Shown here piece by piece: positions 49,901 to 52,472 of a DNA stretch of 52,472 nucleotides. The first letter of the stretch is position 1. The number at the start of each line of letters is the position of its first letter. Both the position numbers and the translations under genes were made by a program. The notes under the pieces are model-generated. The model was given only the letters and a program-made list of their open reading frames with translations, did no database searches and was not told where the DNA came from. Origin of the DNA: Chitinophagaceae bacterium UBA4857 (GTDB lineage Bacteria > Bacteroidota > Bacteroidia > Chitinophagales > Chitinophagaceae); contig DHEF01000034.1 of NCBI GenBank assembly GCA_002399735.1, forward strand, positions 82,202 to 134,673. The letters run 5' to 3'.

Positions 49901-50330
49901 AGTTAGTAATAGTGGTTGCTTGCTTTACAGCTGTACCACGATTGCCATTGCGGGAATAGAGTAAAATATTTTTCCCGTTATACTCGTACACAATATTTAA
50001 GGGCTCAAATATTTTTGCTAATGCTTCATTTAAGCCTGTGTTTTTTATACGAACCGAAACTTTTCTTTCCGGCTTCAATTCATCATCAGAATAAACAAAA
50101 TCAAGCTTGGACTGCTCCTCTAACTGTTTTATTACCCAACGCAGTTCCTTCTCTTTACAAACTACACTTACCTTTTTATCTTGTAGTTTATGTAAATTAT
50201 CAGGCACATCATTATTAGCCCGGCTAACCTGAACCAACAATACCTGTAATAAAAAGAAAGCGAGATAACGTAATGGAGGATGTTTTCTTACAGGCTTAAC
50301 CCTTGTAAGTTTTAGTTGATAATTATTCAT
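46923..50330 (-). CDS. SusC/RagA family TonB-dependent outer-membrane transporter with STN domain
   Basis: Barrel of the SusCD complex, 1135 residues. In order: signal segment (about 15-40), STN (secretin and TonB N-terminus) domain (about 50-125, KVSVVCKEKELRWVIKQLEEQ), a carboxypeptidase-regulatory-like domain (about 148-230), the plug (VVVVGYGTQRKSNLTGAI) and the 22-strand barrel ending GIGLDVTFK. The STN domain implies signalling to the FecR-type anti-sigma factor encoded upstream. I start at ATG 50330; a TTG at 50339 is in frame. Confidence 0.95.
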   Translation of the reverse strand: MNNYQLKLTRVKPVRKHPPLRYLAFFLLQVLLVQVSRANNDVPDNLHKLQDKKVSVVCKEKELRWVIKQLEEQSKLDFVYSDDELKPERKVSVRIKNTGLNEALAKIFEPLNIVYEYNGKNILLYSRNGNRGTAVKQATTITNLLQTEIKGRVTDELGNPVEGASVNIKGTNTTVKTNVNGNFLILSNTPSGILVISYVGFITKEVTITEGDINVVLTLSDNRMNEVVVVGYGTQRKSNLTGAIDQIKPAALEGRASGFLTQSLQGASPNLVIQQTNAEPGARPSMNIRGIGTMGNNDPLVVIDGIAGGDLNLLNPSDIESISVLKDAGSAAIYGSRSANGVLLITTKKGKKNEGMQVNYNGIVGVQQPKVWYKPVESYENATLRNEANVNAGLQPIYTPDQIRTFHQNGSEPWFLDEILQPAMQQNHNISVSGGNANTTYMISGGYVNQRNNLVGPGYGMNRYNFRVNLSSDVGRLKITSTIAYARNQIKEHSTSTQTLIVDAGRVPTYYKLKDEQGRYLTNDVLAEYNPLGILEQGGSRKYDDDNLFGNISADLSLFKGLKLRGVVGGTLASNHMFEHRRQVDYFPRGVYGVDRNANDRTDKNLFLNTQLMLDYNTTIKDHRINALVGVANESVNNQRTEVKKKYVDNDLGTPTTGTVIDPGTINSIDGTDETSLNSLFGRVGYNYKDKYFTEVNFRVDGSSKFNKNNRWGFFPSVSAGWMISEEDFFSGLQNKINTLKLRGSYGVLGNQNVRNYQFQTTYENYNNAYGFNNVPVSGTNFSFANPDLRWERAATFNIGVDAGVFNNALQVSFDYFDKLTTDILIPPAIPGLYGATISDYNAGKVRNRGWELNINYRLPGSHLFKHNVGFNIGDAHNEVVYYEGNERISGADEMQFILKEGLPFNSYIGLKTNGYFQNLDQVINDPRPIGVDVQPGDIRYVDRNKDGIINDEDRFVLGHPFPRFTYGFNYGASFKNFDISFFIQGVGKRDMFLRGELVEPFHFNYGQVMYQHQLDYWTPLNQDARYPRLAASGSASNTNNFRRGSDLYLFNAAYLRLKNIQLGYNFAGNWVQKAGLQKIRLYAVGQNLFTISKMTFLDPEASEFNGNLTNAGANSGRSYPTPVFYGIGLDVTFK

Positions 50331-50362
50331 ATGCGGCAATGTTTTGATTTTAAAAATGTTAC

Positions 50363-51379
50363 TTAATTACCAATGTAAATGGTACTGTCAGTAACCTTAA
50401 ACGGAAACTTTTTCGTTCGTGTTAACATTTCTAATATTTCTGATTGAGATTGATTGTAAAAAGAACCTGTATAACGAAACTTTTTATACTGCGGATTTGT
50501 AAACTGAACCGACTTACCAAAATGACGTTGTAATGCAGTGGCAATTTTGCCTAAACTATCAGCACTAAATGATATTCTGCCACTTGTCCATGCCCAATCG
50601 GCCTCTTCTACAACATCCGTTACCAACAATGTTTTTAAGTTATTATTATAGGTAGATTTTTGCCCCGGTAGTAATAAAACAACCGAATCTTTTTGTGGCG
50701 ATGTATAACTAACTTTTCCAGTTGCTACGGCAGTAATCACTTCTTTATCGGCCTCGTATGCCGATACATTAAACGAAGTACCCAATACCTTTACTTCGCC
50801 ATAATTTGTGTGTACAATAAATGGTTTTAACGTGTCACGTTGCACTTCAAAAAAAGCCTGACCATCTAAATAAACGTTTCTGTTTTGTTCGGAAAATGTA
50901 GCGGCATATTTTATTTTACTAGCGCCGGCTAATATAACTTTTGTACCGTCCGGTAATGTTAAGGTTGATTGTACCCCGGCTTTATTAGCAGTCTCCATAA
51001 AATCAGCATCGGTATTGTTTGCTTTATTTAACCAAAACCAGGTTAACCCTACGCAGCAAAATAATACTACGGCTACAGCTATTTTCATCCATAACCTTTG
51101 TGAGCGGCGGCTTTCAGCAATATCAATTATGGTAGCAGTTTGGGTATGGGCAATTGCATTTTCTTCGTTTTTAATTCTTACCCATAATTTATCCAAAGCA
51201 TTTTCTATAGATGAATGCTCCTTTGTAAAACTTGTGTTCCAATGTTTTTGGTATAGTTCGAAAACATTTTTAAGCGATGGGTTAATTTCCATCTCCTTAC
51301 GTATGCTGCTTTCTTCCTCCGGCGTGGCTTCGCCGGAAAATACTTTTGCTGCGATAAACAGAAAGTAATCTTTATTCAT
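50363..51379 (-). CDS. FecR-type anti-sigma factor
   Basis: A 338-residue inner-membrane regulator. An N-terminal cytoplasmic part (about 1-85, GEATPEEESSIRKEMEINPSL) holds the sigma factor. A single transmembrane helix (about 97-115, IAVAVVLFCCVGLTWFWL) follows, then a periplasmic FecR domain with a DUF4974-type C-terminus (FRYTGSFYNQSQSEILEML) that should contact the STN domain of SusC. Start at ATG 51379. The TTG 9 bp upstream is an unlikely start. 77 bp after the sigma gene, 32 bp before susC. Confidence 0.93.
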   Translation of the reverse strand: MNKDYFLFIAAKVFSGEATPEEESSIRKEMEINPSLKNVFELYQKHWNTSFTKEHSSIENALDKLWVRIKNEENAIAHTQTATIIDIAESRRSQRLWMKIAVAVVLFCCVGLTWFWLNKANNTDADFMETANKAGVQSTLTLPDGTKVILAGASKIKYAATFSEQNRNVYLDGQAFFEVQRDTLKPFIVHTNYGEVKVLGTSFNVSAYEADKEVITAVATGKVSYTSPQKDSVVLLLPGQKSTYNNNLKTLLVTDVVEEADWAWTSGRISFSADSLGKIATALQRHFGKSVQFTNPQYKKFRYTGSFYNQSQSEILEMLTRTKKFPFKVTDSTIYIGN

Positions 51380-51456
51380 ATGCTGCAATTGTTTGGCTTG
51401 CAGTATTAGGACACGAATAAATTGACAATTACTTACAACTACTAAAAAAATATTTT

Positions 51457-52083
51457 TCAGGAAAATAACAGCAAATACATAAGTGCTTTGCTTCCAAAGC
51501 TTTTTGTATTGGATTTTGCAGCATCTTTTTCGCTATCGGGCAGTAAAATTTTTCTAATCTTTTTTATGGCCCTAAACAATTGGGTTTCTACCGTACGTGG
51601 AGATATGTTTAAAATTTCGGCTACTTCTTTATATTTTAAGCCATCATCTTTTACTAATTTATACACTTGCCTGCATTGCTCTGGCAAGGCTTCAATGGCT
51701 TTATGCAACTGTAATTGCAGCTCCCTAAACATAATATCATCTTCGGGGCTATTGCCGTAAACCAGGGTACCAATATTGTTATCTGATAACTCGGTTGTCC
51801 AGGGCGAAAACTTACGCAAATAATTATAGGAATGATTTTTTACGGCCACAAAAAGGTAAACCCTTAATTTATCTACTTCTAATAACAACTCACGTTGTTG
51901 CCATATTTTCATCAGCACATCGGCCACAATTTCTTCGGCCTGCGATTTTGTATGTACTATATCGGTTGAAAAATGTACTAACGATGGATACAGGCTACGA
52001 AACAGCTTATTAAAAGCCTGCTCATCACCCATAGCAATTTTTTCTTGCCAGGCTCGTATCTCAAAGTCAGTAGTATCGGCCAT
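51457..52083 (-). CDS. RNA polymerase ECF sigma factor
   Basis: A 208-residue ECF sigma-70 of the Bacteroidota PUL type. Region 2 is at about 25-90 (AFNKLFRSLYPSLVHFSTDIVHTKSQAEEIVADVLMKIWQ) and region 4 at about 125-178, ending in the helix-turn-helix YKEVAEILNISPRTVETQLFRAIKKIRK. Start at ATG 52083; the TTG two codons before it is less likely. It is the first gene of the PUL and probably activates the SusC operon once FecR is signalled. No clear TAnnTTTG is visible upstream. Confidence 0.94.
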   Translation of the reverse strand: MADTTDFEIRAWQEKIAMGDEQAFNKLFRSLYPSLVHFSTDIVHTKSQAEEIVADVLMKIWQQRELLLEVDKLRVYLFVAVKNHSYNYLRKFSPWTTELSDNNIGTLVYGNSPEDDIMFRELQLQLHKAIEALPEQCRQVYKLVKDDGLKYKEVAEILNISPRTVETQLFRAIKKIRKILLPDSEKDAAKSNTKSFGSKALMYLLLFS

Positions 52084-52253
52084 ATACAATTAAAAAAATG
52101 TTCACAAGTAGCAACAATTTACTTGTAGTGTAAATGCAATCGTTAGATAACGAATGTAAAACTTTTATTGTAAGAGCAAATTTTTATTTAAACACATAGC
52201 TTTTAATTATTAGCAAAACAAGCCTGCTATAATAAAAATTATTGTTGTAGGGT

Positions 52254-52371
52254 TTCGGACAGGGATAGCAGCGAATACCCCGGTGAGGCCTTGTGTGCTG
52301 GCTTTGTGCCGGAGTAGCAGCGTATAGCCCGGCCCACGAAGCATGGCAGGGTGCGTGGCGGTGGGGCCCGC
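52254..52371 (+). repeat. GC-rich intergenic repeat with internal direct repeat
   Basis: A stretch far richer in GC than its surroundings, containing GGGATAGCAGCGAATACCCC at 52261-52280 and the near repeat GAGTAGCAGCGTATAGCCCG at 52312-52331, each followed by CGG. The layout resembles a GATAGCAGCG/ATAGCCCGG spacer repeat I know from related genomes, possibly a structured RNA. No gene is supported in 52084-52472. Confidence 0.4.
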
Positions 52372-52403
52372 ATAATAAAAAAGCTAGTAACTAATATTTT
52401 TTT

Positions 52404-52472
52404 TTTTCCCATCTGCATTACTACTATCACCGTCTGTTGTGATCCGATAGGATCGGGATTTAATTTATTTCC
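52404..52472 (+). repeat. Dispersed palindromic element, copy R9 (truncated by window end)
   Basis: Outer end CCCATCTGCATTACTACTAT followed by CACCGTCTGTTGTGATCCG. The last 37 bases equal the reverse complement of the first 37 bases of the window, including the small dyad GATCCTATCGGATC. Confidence 0.75.

Noticed and set aside
52239..52430. A 63-codon minus-strand frame at the right end
   Set aside because: It is made from the GC-rich spacer repeat; no recognisable protein features.
1..52472. Window as a transposon or plasmid bounded by terminal inverted repeats
   Set aside because: It contains rpoA, ribosomal proteins and other core genes and no mobility gene. The ends are copies of a dispersed repeat, so an assembly break is more likely.

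Overview
Organism. The window is chromosomal DNA of a Bacteroidota bacterium, most likely a member of the Chitinophagaceae or a close relative (inference). The signs are several promoters with the Bacteroidota -7 element TAnnTTTG, almost no Shine-Dalgarno sequences, AT-rich genes, a SusC/SusD locus with an ECF sigma/FecR pair, a TTG-tolerant but ATG-dominated start pattern, and spacers full of the short hairpin repeats common in this phylum. I see no rRNA, tRNA, CRISPR, phage or transposase gene.

Layout. (1) 127-5574 (+): leucine genes leuC, a Tam-like methyltransferase, leuD, a ModF-like double ABC ATPase and leuB. leuA is not in the window. (2) 5891-12394 (+): the isoleucine/valine operon. 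It opens with a promoter, a 31-residue leader peptide with nine consecutive Ile/Val codons and an attenuator, followed by ilvD, ilvB, a four-helix-bundle gene, ilvN, a DinB-like gene, ilvC and a terminator. (3) 12643-20545 (+): ilvA, gltB and gltD. (4) 20557-23206 (-): ppc, convergent with gltD and separated from it by a perfect 46-bp palindrome. (5) 23833-28036 (-): infA-rpmJ-rpsM-rpsK-rpsD-rpoA-rplQ, the alpha end of the ribosomal protein cluster, with its own promoters. (6) 28364-35117: small accessory genes. These are a GxxExxY cassette in inverted CTCTGTG repeats, a beta-barrel protein, hmgA, an NrtR-type Nudix regulator, a Crp/Fnr regulator and a VOC/AHSA1/VOC operon. (7) 35283-39989 (+): a decayed NAMPT (nadV) remnant; then a macro-domain, DUF4291 and KptA operon; then a metallophosphoesterase, a SMUG2-like glycosylase and a 2-hydroxyacid dehydrogenase. 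(8) 40347-52083 (-): an alpha-mannan polysaccharide utilization locus (ECF sigma, FecR, SusC with STN domain, SusD, SusE-like, two GH76, one GH125).

How the genes work together. The first 20 kb is an amino-acid supercluster: Ile/Val/Leu synthesis beside glutamate synthase (amino donor for the transaminases) and PEP carboxylase (oxaloacetate for aspartate and threonine, the precursor consumed by IlvA). The macro/DUF4291/KptA operon looks like a pathway that uses NAD to remove RNA 2'-phosphates and then processes the ADP-ribose by-product.

Notable non-coding structure. About ten copies of a roughly 210-260 bp imperfect palindromic element sit in the spacers. It has ends related to TTGTTACCAGCTG and arms carrying GCGTCGCA. 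Both ends of the window are inverted copies of it, sharing 37 identical terminal bases, so the window probably is a contig broken at this repeat. The element, the ilv attenuator and the RNA/ADP-ribose operon are the items most worth following.
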